NCBI RefSeq assembly: GCF_042687825.1
Contig: NZ_JBHUQE010000006.1
Coordinates: forward strand, 62,001 to 126,000
DNA length: 64,000 bases
Direction of reading: 5' to 3'
From: Sedimentitalea sp042687825
GTDB lineage: Bacteria > Pseudomonadota > Alphaproteobacteria > Rhodobacterales > Rhodobacteraceae
Under the pieces are notes generated by a model, which searched no databases, was not told where the DNA came from, and worked only from the letters and a program-made list of their open reading frames with translations. Made by a program: the position numbers and the translations under genes. Positions 34,638 to 43,621 of the stretch are shown one piece after another (position 1 is the first letter of the stretch; each line of letters begins with the position of its first letter).

Positions 34638-36478
34638 GTGCGCCCGAAAAGGCGTTCGATATCGGCCAGTTTCAGTTCCACATAGGTCGGGCGGCCGTGG
34701 TTGCACTGGCCGGAATGCGGGGTGGCTTCCATCTCGCGCAGCAGGGCGTTCATCTCTTCGGCGCGCATGCGGCGGCCCGAGCGGACCGAGCCATGGCAGG
34801 CAACGCGCGACAGGATCGCCTCGATCCGGGCCTGCACGGTCTGACTGTCGCCCTGATCGGTCAGTTCATCGACGATGTCGCGCAGCATCGCGGCCGCATC
34901 GACCTCGCCCAGGATCGCCGGCGTTTCGCGCACCGCGATGGCGCCGCCGCCAAAGGGTTCGATGCTCAGACCCAGCCGCGCCAGATCGTCGGCGATGTCC
35001 AGCAGCCGGGCGCAATCCGGTTCCGGCAGATCGACGATTTCGGGGATCAGCAAGGCCTGCGCGGCCACGCCGGTTTCGGCCATCTGGCGTTTCAGCTTTT
35101 CATAGACCAGGCGTTCATGTGCTGCGTGCTGATCGACGATCACCAGGCCGGTCTCGGTCTGGGCGATGATGTAATTCTCGTGCACCTGGCCGCGTGCGGC
35201 GCCCAAAGGCAGGGCCTGTGCCGTCTCCGGCTCTGCGGGGTCGGGATCGGTCGGCAATTCGACGACGCGGGCGCTGTAGCTGTCCCGCATTTCAGCAAAG
35301 CCCGGGGCCTGTGCCGCATAGCCGGCGCGGCGCGCCTCCGGCGACGGGCGATCCATCTGATAGACCCGCGCGCCGGTCGGTTCCGGCGTCATCGCGCCCA
35401 GCGTGGCTTTCGCCACCGTGCTCGAGGCGCGGTGTCCGGCCTCGGCCAGCGCATGGCGCAGCGCCGAGACGATCAATCCGCGCGCGATGCCCGGATCGCG
35501 GAACCGCACCTCGGATTTCGCCGGGTGCACGTTGACGTCGACCAGCGTCGGGTCACAATCCAGAAACAGCGCCGCCACCGGGTGCCGGTCGCGCGACAGA
35601 AAGTCGAAATAGGCCGCCCGCAAGGCGCCGCCCAGCATCCGGTCGCGCACCGGGCGGCCGTTGACGAACAGATATTGCGCCACTGCCGCGCCGCGGGAAT
35701 AGGTCGGCAGGGCGGCATAGCCAAACAGGCGGACGCCCTCGCGCGTGGCGTCGATGCGCAGCGCGTTGTCGGCGAAATCGCGGCCCAGGATACGGCCCAG
35801 CCGCCCATGCAGCGCGTCAAACAGATCGCCGGTTTCGGGATCGGCCCGAAACACCACGCGCCCGGCACCGCCGCTGACATCGCGCAGGGCAAAGCCGATG
35901 GCCGGTTCCGCCATCGCCAGCCGTTTCACCACATCGGTGATCGCCTGCGCCTCGGCGCGATCGCTGCGCATGAATTTCAGCCGGGCGGGCGTGGCATAGA
36001 ATAGGTCCGACAGCTCGACCACCGTGCCGCCGCCCAGCGCCACCGGTTTCACCGGACCGATCTGCCCGCCGGCAACCCGGATACCGGCGGCGTCGGCCCC
36101 GGGCACACGGCTGGAGATGCTCAGGCGTCCGACCGCGCCCAGGGACGGCAGGGCTTCGCCGCGGAACCCGAAAGTGTGGATATTCAGCAGATCCGAACCG
36201 TCGATCTTGGACGTTGCGTGTCGTGACAGCGCCAGCGGCAGATCCCCGGCGGCGATGCCGCAGCCGTCGTCGGTCACCCGGATCAGCGTCTTGCCGCCAT
36301 CCGCGACATCGATGCCGATGCGCGTGGCACCCGCGTCGATGGCGTTCTCGACCAGTTCCTTGACCGCCGAGGCCGGGCGCTCGACCACCTCGCCCGCCGC
36401 GATGCGGTTGATCGCGGCTTCGTCCAGTTGACGGATTACCGGGCGTTCTTCGCCGATTTGGGGGTTCGTGTGCGCCAT
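34634..36478 (-). CDS. mutL: DNA mismatch repair protein MutL (endonuclease type)
   Basis: The protein has 614 residues, from the ATG at 36478 (MAHTNPQIGEERPVIRQL). The GHKL ATPase has VKELVENAIDAGA, DDGCGI and TFGFRGEALPSL. The C-terminal domain carries the endonuclease motif DQHAAHERLVYEKL and a final HGRPTYVEL region with CNHGRP where CPHGRP is usual. The protein nicks the new strand after MutS recognises a mismatch, as in species without MutH. Confidence 0.95.
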   Translation of the reverse strand: MAHTNPQIGEERPVIRQLDEAAINRIAAGEVVERPASAVKELVENAIDAGATRIGIDVADGGKTLIRVTDDGCGIAAGDLPLALSRHATSKIDGSDLLNIHTFGFRGEALPSLGAVGRLSISSRVPGADAAGIRVAGGQIGPVKPVALGGGTVVELSDLFYATPARLKFMRSDRAEAQAITDVVKRLAMAEPAIGFALRDVSGGAGRVVFRADPETGDLFDALHGRLGRILGRDFADNALRIDATREGVRLFGYAALPTYSRGAAVAQYLFVNGRPVRDRMLGGALRAAYFDFLSRDRHPVAALFLDCDPTLVDVNVHPAKSEVRFRDPGIARGLIVSALRHALAEAGHRASSTVAKATLGAMTPEPTGARVYQMDRPSPEARRAGYAAQAPGFAEMRDSYSARVVELPTDPDPAEPETAQALPLGAARGQVHENYIIAQTETGLVIVDQHAAHERLVYEKLKRQMAETGVAAQALLIPEIVDLPEPDCARLLDIADDLARLGLSIEPFGGGAIAVRETPAILGEVDAAAMLRDIVDELTDQGDSQTVQARIEAILSRVACHGSVRSGRRMRAEEMNALLREMEATPHSGQCNHGRPTYVELKLADIERLFGRT

Positions 36479-36703
36479 ACCCCTATACCTAGCATGGGTA
36501 TCAACGATTCTGCCACCGGAATGATCGGCGTGCCGCCCGCAAGGCCACAACCGTAACTTGCAGGGTGCCGGCCGGTATCGCCACAGGGGTGCGGCACCGG
36601 TATTTACGCTATACATCGCGCCGCGAACCGGATAGGTGCCGTCGCTTGATTCACCCTGCGCGTCGTTTTCCCGCCCGCGCCGTCAGCAGAAAAGAACCCG
36701 CAC

Positions 36704-38734
36704 GTGAAACACACTTTGGCAGAAGCGCTGCAGCGGCAGGGCTATGACACCCTGACCCCGGTCCAGCAGGCCGTGACCGATCCCGGGCTGGGCCATTCCG
36801 ACCTGCTGGTGTCGGCACAGACCGGGTCTGGCAAGACCGTCGGCTTTGGCCTGGCCATCGCGCCGACCGTGTTGGGCGAAGGCGATCATTTCGACGCTGC
36901 CGGGGCACCGCTGGCGCTGGTCATCGCGCCGACCCGGGAACTGGCGCTGCAGGTCCGGCGCGAACTGGCCTGGCTGTTCGGCCCGGCGGGGGCGCATCTG
37001 GCCTCGTGCGTCGGCGGCATGGACATGCGCGACGAGCGCCGGGCGCTGGCCCGCGGAGCGCATATCGTGGTCGCCACGCCCGGTCGGCTGCGCGACCACA
37101 TCATGCGCGGAACCATCGACATGAGCGCCCTGCGCGCCGTGGTGCTGGACGAGGCCGACGAGATGCTGGACCTGGGATTTCAGGAGGATCTGGAATTCAT
37201 CCTGGCGGAATCGCCGCAGGACCGGCGCACGCTGATGTTTTCGGCCACGGTGCCGCGCGGCATCGCCCGGCTGGCGGAAAACTATCAGACCGACGCGATC
37301 CGCATCACCACTGCCGCCGAGGCGCGCCAGCACAGCGATATCGAATACCGGGCCCTGTCGGTGGCGCCGCGGGACGTGGAAAACGCCATCATCAACGTGC
37401 TGCGCTATTACGAGGCGCCCAATGCGCTGGTCTTTGCCAATACACGGGCGATGGTCAACCGGCTGACCACGCGCCTGTCCAATCGCGGTTTTTCGGTGGT
37501 GGCGCTGTCCGGCGAACTGTCACAGAGCGAACGCACCCATGCGCTGCAGGCGATGCGCGATGGGCGGGCGCGGGTCTGTGTTGCCACCGATGTCGCGGCC
37601 CGGGGCATCGATCTGCCCAGTCTTGATCTGGTGGTGCATGCAGAACTGCCCAACAGCCATGAGACCCTGCTGCACCGCTCGGGCCGCACGGGGCGGGCCG
37701 GGCGCAAGGGCGTCAGCGCGCTGATCGTGCCGCCGGTCGCGCGCAAGAAATGCGAGCGGTTGCTGCGCTTTGCCAAGCTGACCGCGGAATGGGACCAGGC
37801 GCCCTCGGCCGAGGCGGTGCGCGCCCGCGACGGCGAACGGATGCTGGCCGATCCGGTCTGGCAGCAACCTGCCGAGCCGACAGAACTGGCGCGCGATCTG
37901 TTGGCGCGGTTCGGCCCCGAGCAGATCGCGGCTGCCTATGTCGCGCTGTATGAAAGCCGTCATTCCGCGCCCGAGGAACTGTCGCCTGCGGGTTCTGCGG
38001 CCAAACCCGAGCCGCGCGCGCCCTTTGGACCCAGTGTCTGGTTCTCGGTTTCTGGTGGTAAAAAGGCCGGGATCGAGACCCGCCGCCTGCTGCCGATCCT
38101 GTGCAAGGCAGGCGACATCACCCGGGACGACATCGGCGCGATCCGCATTCAGTACGACGAAAGCTTTGTCGAGATCAGCGAGGCGCGCGCCGACGGTTTT
38201 GCCGCCGCCCTCGGACCCGAGATGACGGTCGAGGACGGCGCCAGGGTCACCCGACTGGACAGTGCACCCGATCTGGGTGGCAGGCAGCGCCCGGGTGGCA
38301 AACCCGTTGGCGGCAAACCTTTCAAGGGCAAAGCCAAGCCCCATCGCGGCAAGCCGCCGACCGAACCCGTCGCACAGGCGACCGCCGCCGCCGCGCCCCC
38401 GGTGGCGCCGCCGGACGCAACTCCAATCGATTGGAACGACGCCCCCGTTCCCCGGGTAAAAAAGCCGAAACCGGGATCAAAACCCAAGGGCGCGGCCGCA
38501 AAATACAAGAAACCCCGTGCCAAGGCCGCCGGCCACCCCGGGGGGGCTGATACGCCTTATCAACCGCGCGGGACGGCGGCCAAACGGAAACCGGTTCCGC
38601 CGCACAAGGGCGCCGCGCCGCTTGTGGGCAAGCCCAACAGCAAGAAAAACAAGGCCCGCCGCGCCGCTGCCGCCGCTGCGGCAAAGGCGCAGGGCGGGGA
38701 CAAGCCTCCCAAGCGCCGTACGCCGAAATCGTGA
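36704..38734 (+). CDS. DEAD-box RNA helicase with DbpA-type RNA-binding domain
   Basis: The protein has 676 residues from the GTG at 36704 (no strong ribosome site). Motifs in order are SAQTGSGKT, APTRELALQ, VATPGRL, VLDEADEMLD, FSATVPRG, CVATDVAARGID and HRSGRTGRAGRKG. A DbpA-type RNA-binding domain follows at about 445-520 (VWFSVSGGKKAGIETRRLLPI, GAIRIQYDESFVEI). The last 150 residues are a Lys/Pro/Ala-rich low-complexity tail. It probably acts in ribosome assembly or RNA decay. The 225-base gap from divergent mutL holds no other gene. Confidence 0.92.
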   Translation: MKHTLAEALQRQGYDTLTPVQQAVTDPGLGHSDLLVSAQTGSGKTVGFGLAIAPTVLGEGDHFDAAGAPLALVIAPTRELALQVRRELAWLFGPAGAHLASCVGGMDMRDERRALARGAHIVVATPGRLRDHIMRGTIDMSALRAVVLDEADEMLDLGFQEDLEFILAESPQDRRTLMFSATVPRGIARLAENYQTDAIRITTAAEARQHSDIEYRALSVAPRDVENAIINVLRYYEAPNALVFANTRAMVNRLTTRLSNRGFSVVALSGELSQSERTHALQAMRDGRARVCVATDVAARGIDLPSLDLVVHAELPNSHETLLHRSGRTGRAGRKGVSALIVPPVARKKCERLLRFAKLTAEWDQAPSAEAVRARDGERMLADPVWQQPAEPTELARDLLARFGPEQIAAAYVALYESRHSAPEELSPAGSAAKPEPRAPFGPSVWFSVSGGKKAGIETRRLLPILCKAGDITRDDIGAIRIQYDESFVEISEARADGFAAALGPEMTVEDGARVTRLDSAPDLGGRQRPGGKPVGGKPFKGKAKPHRGKPPTEPVAQATAAAAPPVAPPDATPIDWNDAPVPRVKKPKPGSKPKGAAAKYKKPRAKAAGHPGGADTPYQPRGTAAKRKPVPPHKGAAPLVGKPNSKKNKARRAAAAAAAKAQGGDKPPKRRTPKS

Positions 38735-38738
38735 CGCA

Positions 38739-39668
38739 TCAGCCCTGTTGCGGCGCCCCGGCCCGGGTGCGGCAAGGGCCGAACAGCGCCGCCGCAGCCA
38801 GGATCAGGCCGGACATCGTGGCGATCATGCCGGCCGCGCTGACCGCATCCTGACCGCCCAGCCACAGCGGGCCGTAACCTGCCAGAATATAGCCACTAAC
38901 CGCGGAAAGCACCGCAAAGGCGACGCTCCAGGCCACCTGATGTTCCAGCCGGTTGGTCATCAGCCGGGCCGCCGCGGGCGGGCAGATGAACATGGCGATC
39001 ACGATGATCGAGCCGACCGCGTCAAAGGCCGCCACCGCCGCCACCGCCGCGGTGATCACCAGCGCCAGCCCCAGCAGATCGGTGCGGATACCCAGCGTGC
39101 GGGCAAAGCCTTCGTCAAAGGTCGACAGCTTTAGCGGTCGCCAGAACAGCAGGGTGAACAGGATCACGCCGATCAGGGTGATCGCAATGCGCGGCAGTTC
39201 CACCGGCAGGCCGCGCAGGGCCTCGTGGTCCAGCAGCGAGCTCCAGCCGGTGGCGTCCAGCCAGATCAGGCTTTCCAGATTGCCATAAAGCGCGTGTTCC
39301 ACATCCAGGTGGACGCTGGACGTGTCGGACTGTTCCAGCAGCAGTACCCCGGCGGCGAACATGGCCGTAAAGACCACGCCCATCGCCGCGCCCGGCTCGA
39401 TTCGGCCCAGACGGCGGATCGCCTCGATCAGCACCACCGCCAGCACCGCGGCGCCGGCAGCGCCCAGCATCATTGGCCAGGCGGCGATCACACCGGTCGC
39501 CAGAAAGGCGACGACGATGCCGGGCAGGACCACATGGCTGATCGCATCGCCGATCAGCGCTTGCCGCCGCAGCACCAGGAAATTGCCGGGCAGGGCACAG
39601 GCCACGGCGGCAAAGATGCCGATCAGCAGCGGTGGCAGTGACAGGGGAACGAACTCGGAACCGGTCAT
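38739..39668 (-). CDS. Metal ABC transporter permease (ZnuB/SitD type)
   Basis: The protein has 309 residues, about eight helices. The N-terminal ACALPGNFLVLRRQALIGDAISHVVLPGI and the later LLFWRPLKLSTFDEGFARTLGI are signatures of the Mn/Zn/Fe ABC-3 permease family. It is one of two permeases in the importer; its ATG overlaps the stop of the second permease (ATGA). Last gene of a four-gene minus-strand operon. Confidence 0.9.
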   Translation of the reverse strand: MTGSEFVPLSLPPLLIGIFAAVACALPGNFLVLRRQALIGDAISHVVLPGIVVAFLATGVIAAWPMMLGAAGAAVLAVVLIEAIRRLGRIEPGAAMGVVFTAMFAAGVLLLEQSDTSSVHLDVEHALYGNLESLIWLDATGWSSLLDHEALRGLPVELPRIAITLIGVILFTLLFWRPLKLSTFDEGFARTLGIRTDLLGLALVITAAVAAVAAFDAVGSIIVIAMFICPPAAARLMTNRLEHQVAWSVAFAVLSAVSGYILAGYGPLWLGGQDAVSAAGMIATMSGLILAAAALFGPCRTRAGAPQQG

Positions 39669-40870
39669 GCGGGCACGCCTTTCGGTCCGCCGATGATGCG
39701 GTCGACCTCGGCGATCTGGTCCCGGGTCAGGACGGTTTCGATGTCGCGCAACCCGTCATACAGGGCCGCCGCTGCCTCGTGGGTCTGATCGGCGCGGATC
39801 ACCTGCCAGCGTCTTTCGTCGCGCAGCGCCTTGGCGGCGCGGGCGCGGCCCTTGTCGGTGGCAACCCCGTCCGGGCGCGCCAGCCCGGCCCGGTGCAGCA
39901 GGCGCAGCGTCAGTTTTTCATAGATCGGCTGACCCTGGGCCAGCGCCAGCAGCCCCTGGCGCAGATGCACGCGCTTTTGAAACCGCAGGTGGCGCAGCAC
40001 CGCCGCCAACACGCCGCGCCCGGGGGCCAGCAGTAGCGACAGGGCAAAACAGGCAAAGCTGACCAGCACGATGATCGGCCCCGTTGGCAGGTTCGGGGCC
40101 GAGGCCGAAATCGCCGCGCCGACATAACCCGATGCCCCGCCGACCAGCCCGGCCAGCAGAACCACCCGGTCGCTGCGCTCGGTCCAGAACCGCGCGGTGA
40201 CCGGCGGGATGATCAGCAGCGCGACGATCAGGATCAGCCCGACGATCTTCAGCCCGACGACGGTGATCGCCATGACCAGCGCCATCATCGCCAGATCGAT
40301 CCGCGCCACCGGCAGGCCGCGTGCCGCGGCATATTCCGGGTCAAAGGCCACCAGGGTCATCGGCCGGCGCAGCAGCAGGATCAGCGCCAGCGTGGCGGCC
40401 CCGCCCAGGGCGATCACCAGGGCGTCGTTCCACAGCATGCCGGCGGTCGAGCCCAGCAAAAAGCTTTCCAGACCGGCCTGTCGGCCCGATCCCATGGTCT
40501 GGATGATCGTCAACAGCACGATGCCCAGCCCGAAAAACACCGACAGGACGGCGCCGATCGCCGCGTCTTCGGCCAGCCGGGTGCGGCGCACCAGCCAGTT
40601 GAGGCACAACAGGCCGACCCAGGCGGACAGGGCCGAGCCGGCCAGCAGTCCGATCAGGTTGCGGCCATCGCCGCCCAGCATCACCATCAGGATAAAGGCC
40701 AGGCAGACGCCGGGCAGGGTGGCGTGGCTGATCGCGTCGCTGACCAGGGCGCGTTTGCGCAGGAACAGGAACGTGCCCGTGGCCCCGGCGGCGACACCCA
40801 GCAGGGTCGCGCCGATGGCCACCAGCGTGGCGTTATAGCCCAGTTGCAGCAGCAGCGCGTCGCTTATCAT
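39665..40870 (-). CDS. Metal ABC transporter permease with C-terminal winged-helix extension (SitC/MntC type)
   Basis: The protein has 401 residues from the ATG at 40870. The first 290 residues are the ABC-3 permease core (GTFLFLRKRALVSDAISHATLPG; MTLVAFDPEYAAARGLP). The last 100 residues (for example LALAQGQPIYEKLTLRLLHRAGL) look like a DtxR-type helix-turn-helix domain, a known fusion in Mn/Fe permeases. It may sense metal on the cytoplasmic side, which is inference. Confidence 0.88.
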   Translation of the reverse strand: MISDALLLQLGYNATLVAIGATLLGVAAGATGTFLFLRKRALVSDAISHATLPGVCLAFILMVMLGGDGRNLIGLLAGSALSAWVGLLCLNWLVRRTRLAEDAAIGAVLSVFFGLGIVLLTIIQTMGSGRQAGLESFLLGSTAGMLWNDALVIALGGAATLALILLLRRPMTLVAFDPEYAAARGLPVARIDLAMMALVMAITVVGLKIVGLILIVALLIIPPVTARFWTERSDRVVLLAGLVGGASGYVGAAISASAPNLPTGPIIVLVSFACFALSLLLAPGRGVLAAVLRHLRFQKRVHLRQGLLALAQGQPIYEKLTLRLLHRAGLARPDGVATDKGRARAAKALRDERRWQVIRADQTHEAAAALYDGLRDIETVLTRDQIAEVDRIIGGPKGVPA

Positions 40871-40874
40871 GGTG

Positions 40875-41681
40875 TCACCCCAGGGCGCGGGCCAGCTGGT
40901 CGACCTGCGCGGTGGCCAGACGTCCGCCATAGGTGGCCTGCAGGGTCTCGGCGGTAAAGGTCGTCTCGACCGGACCCTCGGCGACCCTGCTGGTGTTGAT
41001 CAGGAACACGTTGTCGAAATAGTCGCGCACCGTCGCCAGGTCGTGATGTACGACCACCACGGTCTTGCCTGCCGCGCGCAACGATTTGAGCACGCCGATG
41101 ATCGCCTTTTCGGTGGCCGCATCGACCCCGGCAAAGGGTTCGTCCAGCAGATAGAGATCGGCATCCTGCGCCAGCGCCCGGGCCAGAAACACCCGTTGCT
41201 GCTGGCCACCGGACAATTGTCCGATCTGACGATCCGCGAAATCGACCATGCCGACCCGGTGCAGGCATTCCGTGGCCTGCTGCCGATGCCGCGCCCGGAC
41301 CCGGCCCAACAGCCCCAGTTGGCGATAGAGTCCCATCAGGACCACGTCGATGACCCGGGTCGGAAAATCCCAGTCGATGCTGGCGCGCTGTGGCACATAG
41401 GCGATGCGCGACCGCTGGCTCTGCAGCGGCGCGCCAAAGACCTGGACCTGGCCCGACAGAGGCGTGATGATCCCCAGTGCGGCCTTGAGCAGCGTCGATT
41501 TTCCGGCGCCGTTGGGGCCGATGATCGCGGTCATGGCGCCCGGTTGCACGGTCATGTCCACCGAGAACACCGCCGGCTTCTGACCATACGACACCGTCAG
41601 CCCCCGGATCGCCAGCGGACTGTCCGCGGCGGAATTCCGTGCCGCGTCCTGCCCGTGCAGGGTTGCCAGTTCCACGTTCAT
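40875..41681 (-). CDS. Metal ABC transporter ATP-binding protein
   Basis: The protein has 268 residues. Walker A is IIGPNGAGKSTLLK, Q-loop YVPQRASIDWDFPTRV, signature QLSGGQQQRVFLARAL, Walker B LYLLDEPFAGVD, and the switch VVHHD. The RASIDWDFP motif is typical of Mn/Zn/Fe importers. The start comes one base after the stop of the binding-protein gene. Confidence 0.93.
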   Translation of the reverse strand: MNVELATLHGQDAARNSAADSPLAIRGLTVSYGQKPAVFSVDMTVQPGAMTAIIGPNGAGKSTLLKAALGIITPLSGQVQVFGAPLQSQRSRIAYVPQRASIDWDFPTRVIDVVLMGLYRQLGLLGRVRARHRQQATECLHRVGMVDFADRQIGQLSGGQQQRVFLARALAQDADLYLLDEPFAGVDAATEKAIIGVLKSLRAAGKTVVVVHHDLATVRDYFDNVFLINTSRVAEGPVETTFTAETLQATYGGRLATAQVDQLARALG

Positions 41682-41682
41682 C

Positions 41683-42645
41683 TCAGAACCCCGCCGACAA
41701 TCTGCCGCTCATGCCGCGCGCTGGCACGTCCGCGCCCAAGGCCGACGCGATCACTGTCACGTTGTGATCGATCATGCCGACATAGGTGCCCTCATAGGTG
41801 CCCTCGGGACCCATCGCGTCGCTGAACAGCTCGCCGCCGATCTGTACCTTGTGCCCCTTGGCGGCGGCCCCCTCGATCAGGGCGCGGATACTGCGGTCAG
41901 ACACCGAGCTTTCGACGAATACCGCGGTGATGCCACGATCCACCAGCAGATCCACCAGCGCGCTGACCCGGTTCAACCCGGCCTCGCTTTGGGTCGAGAT
42001 GCCCTGAATGCCCAGCACTTCGACGTCATAGGCGGCGCCGAAATAGCCGAATGCGTCATGCGCGGTCAGCAGGACGCGGTTTTCCGGCGGCACCTGGCGC
42101 ATGCTGGCCTCGGCATAGCGGGCCAGTCCGTCCAACTCGGCCAGATGCGCCGCGGCGTTGGCGGCAAAGATGTCGGCGCTGTCGGGCCGGGTCTCGGTCA
42201 GGGCGATCTGCACCTGCTTGACCACTTCTTTCCACAAAACCGGGGTCATCCAGACATGCGGGTCGAATTTGTCGGCATAGTCGTCATGGCCGCGCAACAG
42301 ATTGCGTGGCAGCCCCTCGGCCACCGCGACCACGTTGCGCTTGCGCGCCAGGTCCTGAAAAAAGTCTTCCATCTGTGCTTCCAGATACAGGCCATGCCAC
42401 AGAACCAAATCGGCGCGGGTCATCGCGACGATATCGGTGCGGGTCTGACGATAGGCATGGGGATCGACACCGGGACCCATCAACGCCTTGACCTCAACCA
42501 GATCGCCGCCGACCTGCCGGGCGGCATCGGCAATCATGCCGGTGGTGGCCACCACCTGCAGCGGCTGGTCGGCCCGGACCGGTCCAGCCAGCGGCAGGAT
42601 CATCGCGGCGGCGATTGCAGACAGAAATGTACGGCGCAGAATCAT
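41683..42645 (-). CDS. Metal ABC transporter substrate-binding protein
   Basis: The protein has 320 residues from ATG 42645, with a signal peptide (MILRRTFLSAIAAAMILPLAGPVRA). It is a cluster A-I metal-binding lipoprotein-like periplasmic protein: GVDPHAYRQTRTDI (first His ligand), WHGLYLEAQM (second His), DPHVWMTP, AHDAFGYFGAAY, and SDAMGPEGTYEG. There is no His-rich loop, which argues for Mn/Fe rather than Zn. It is the first gene of the operon, downstream of a Fur-like palindrome. Confidence 0.9.
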   Translation of the reverse strand: MILRRTFLSAIAAAMILPLAGPVRADQPLQVVATTGMIADAARQVGGDLVEVKALMGPGVDPHAYRQTRTDIVAMTRADLVLWHGLYLEAQMEDFFQDLARKRNVVAVAEGLPRNLLRGHDDYADKFDPHVWMTPVLWKEVVKQVQIALTETRPDSADIFAANAAAHLAELDGLARYAEASMRQVPPENRVLLTAHDAFGYFGAAYDVEVLGIQGISTQSEAGLNRVSALVDLLVDRGITAVFVESSVSDRSIRALIEGAAAKGHKVQIGGELFSDAMGPEGTYEGTYVGMIDHNVTVIASALGADVPARGMSGRLSAGF

Positions 42646-42685
42646 GGTTGGGTCCCATTCAGGTCGGTTTCGATGAATATGAGAG

Positions 42686-42726
42686 TGACTCGCAAGTAAG
42701 TCAATGCTATTGAGAATTATTCGCAA
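42686..42726 (-). promoter_or_regulatory. Candidate Fur/Mur-family operators upstream of the metal ABC operon
   Basis: In the 207-base gap before the binding-protein gene, 42710-42726 reads TTGAGAATTATTCGCAA, a 17-base imperfect palindrome (TTGnGAATnATTCnCAA) of the Fur/Mur type. A second dyad, TGACT-N8-AGTCA, lies at 42686-42703, nearer the gene. The site fits repression of a Mn/Fe importer when metal is plentiful. The rest of the gap, up to the pcs stop, is AT-richer and has no gene. Confidence 0.5.
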
Positions 42727-42852
42727 GAAAGACAGGGTGTATCCGGTCCTTCGGAAAGAAATCCAAGGCGCGCGCGTGCAAACCTGTGGCATGCGTGCCG
42801 ATTGCGCGGGCGGATGCGCTGGGCGCAATGGGTGAGTGCCGGGTTGTAGGTG

Positions 42853-43563
42853 TCAGTCTGTCTGGCGCGGCGGGATGATCTGTTGTGCGATTCCGGCAAA
42901 CAGCAGGTAGACGCTGGTAACCACCAGCCCCCAGTGTGCCCAGCTTTGCGGGTGGAAATCGACCCAGGCGGCCCAGCCTGCAAAGAAGGTCCAGGCCAGC
43001 GCCATCGGCAATGTCAGGTTGCGCCAGCGTTCGGTGCGCACCGGGTGGACGAATTTCAGGGGTGTAAACATGGTGATGGCCAACGTGGTGACCAGTGCCA
43101 GGATGACCCAGAAATTCGGTTGCAGCGCAAACACGACCAGCACCACCATGTTCCAGCAGCCGGGAAAACCGGCAAAGGAGTTGTCCTTGGTCTTCATCCG
43201 CGTATCGGCAAAATACATGGCGCTGGCAAAGGTGATGACGATGATCGCGACCCAGCCGGTCCAGCCGCTCATCAACCCGGACTGAAACAGGGCAAAGGCC
43301 GGGATGAAGACATAGGTCAGATAGTCGATGATCAGGTCCAGGATCACCCCGTCAAATTGCGGCGCATAGTGTTTGACGTGGTATTTGCGGGCCAGGGGAC
43401 CGTCGATACCGTCGACAAAAAACGCCACGACCAGCCACAGAAACATCAGGCTCCACTTGGTCTCGGCCGCCGCCAGCATGGCCAGCATGGCAAAGACCGC
43501 GCCGGTCGCGGTGAACAGATGGACAAGCAGGGCGCTGTGTTTCGGGGCCATGCCTAGCGTCAT
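42853..43563 (-). CDS. pcs: Phosphatidylcholine synthase
   Basis: About 236 residues with six or more membrane helices. It condenses choline with CDP-diacylglycerol to phosphatidylcholine in the inner membrane. The CDP-alcohol motif is visible: DGIDGPLARKYHVKHYAP followed by FDGVILDLIIDY, with the long spacer typical of Pcs. The start is uncertain: ATG 43563 and ATG 43551 are possible and neither has a strong ribosome site; a TTG at 43587 is unlikely. Its presence means the membrane probably contains phosphatidylcholine made from external choline. Confidence 0.9.
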   Translation of the reverse strand: MTLGMAPKHSALLVHLFTATGAVFAMLAMLAAAETKWSLMFLWLVVAFFVDGIDGPLARKYHVKHYAPQFDGVILDLIIDYLTYVFIPAFALFQSGLMSGWTGWVAIIVITFASAMYFADTRMKTKDNSFAGFPGCWNMVVLVVFALQPNFWVILALVTTLAITMFTPLKFVHPVRTERWRNLTLPMALAWTFFAGWAAWVDFHPQSWAHWGLVVTSVYLLFAGIAQQIIPPRQTD

Positions 43564-43621
43564 GGCGGAACCGCAGATCGGATGCAAAGCAAAATCTCAC
43601 GACCTGCCGGCGGTGCGGTGC

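Noticed and set aside
43564..43587. TTG start extending pcs by eight residues
   Set aside because: TTG is rare, the extra residues do not resemble Pcs N-termini, and no ribosome site is found.
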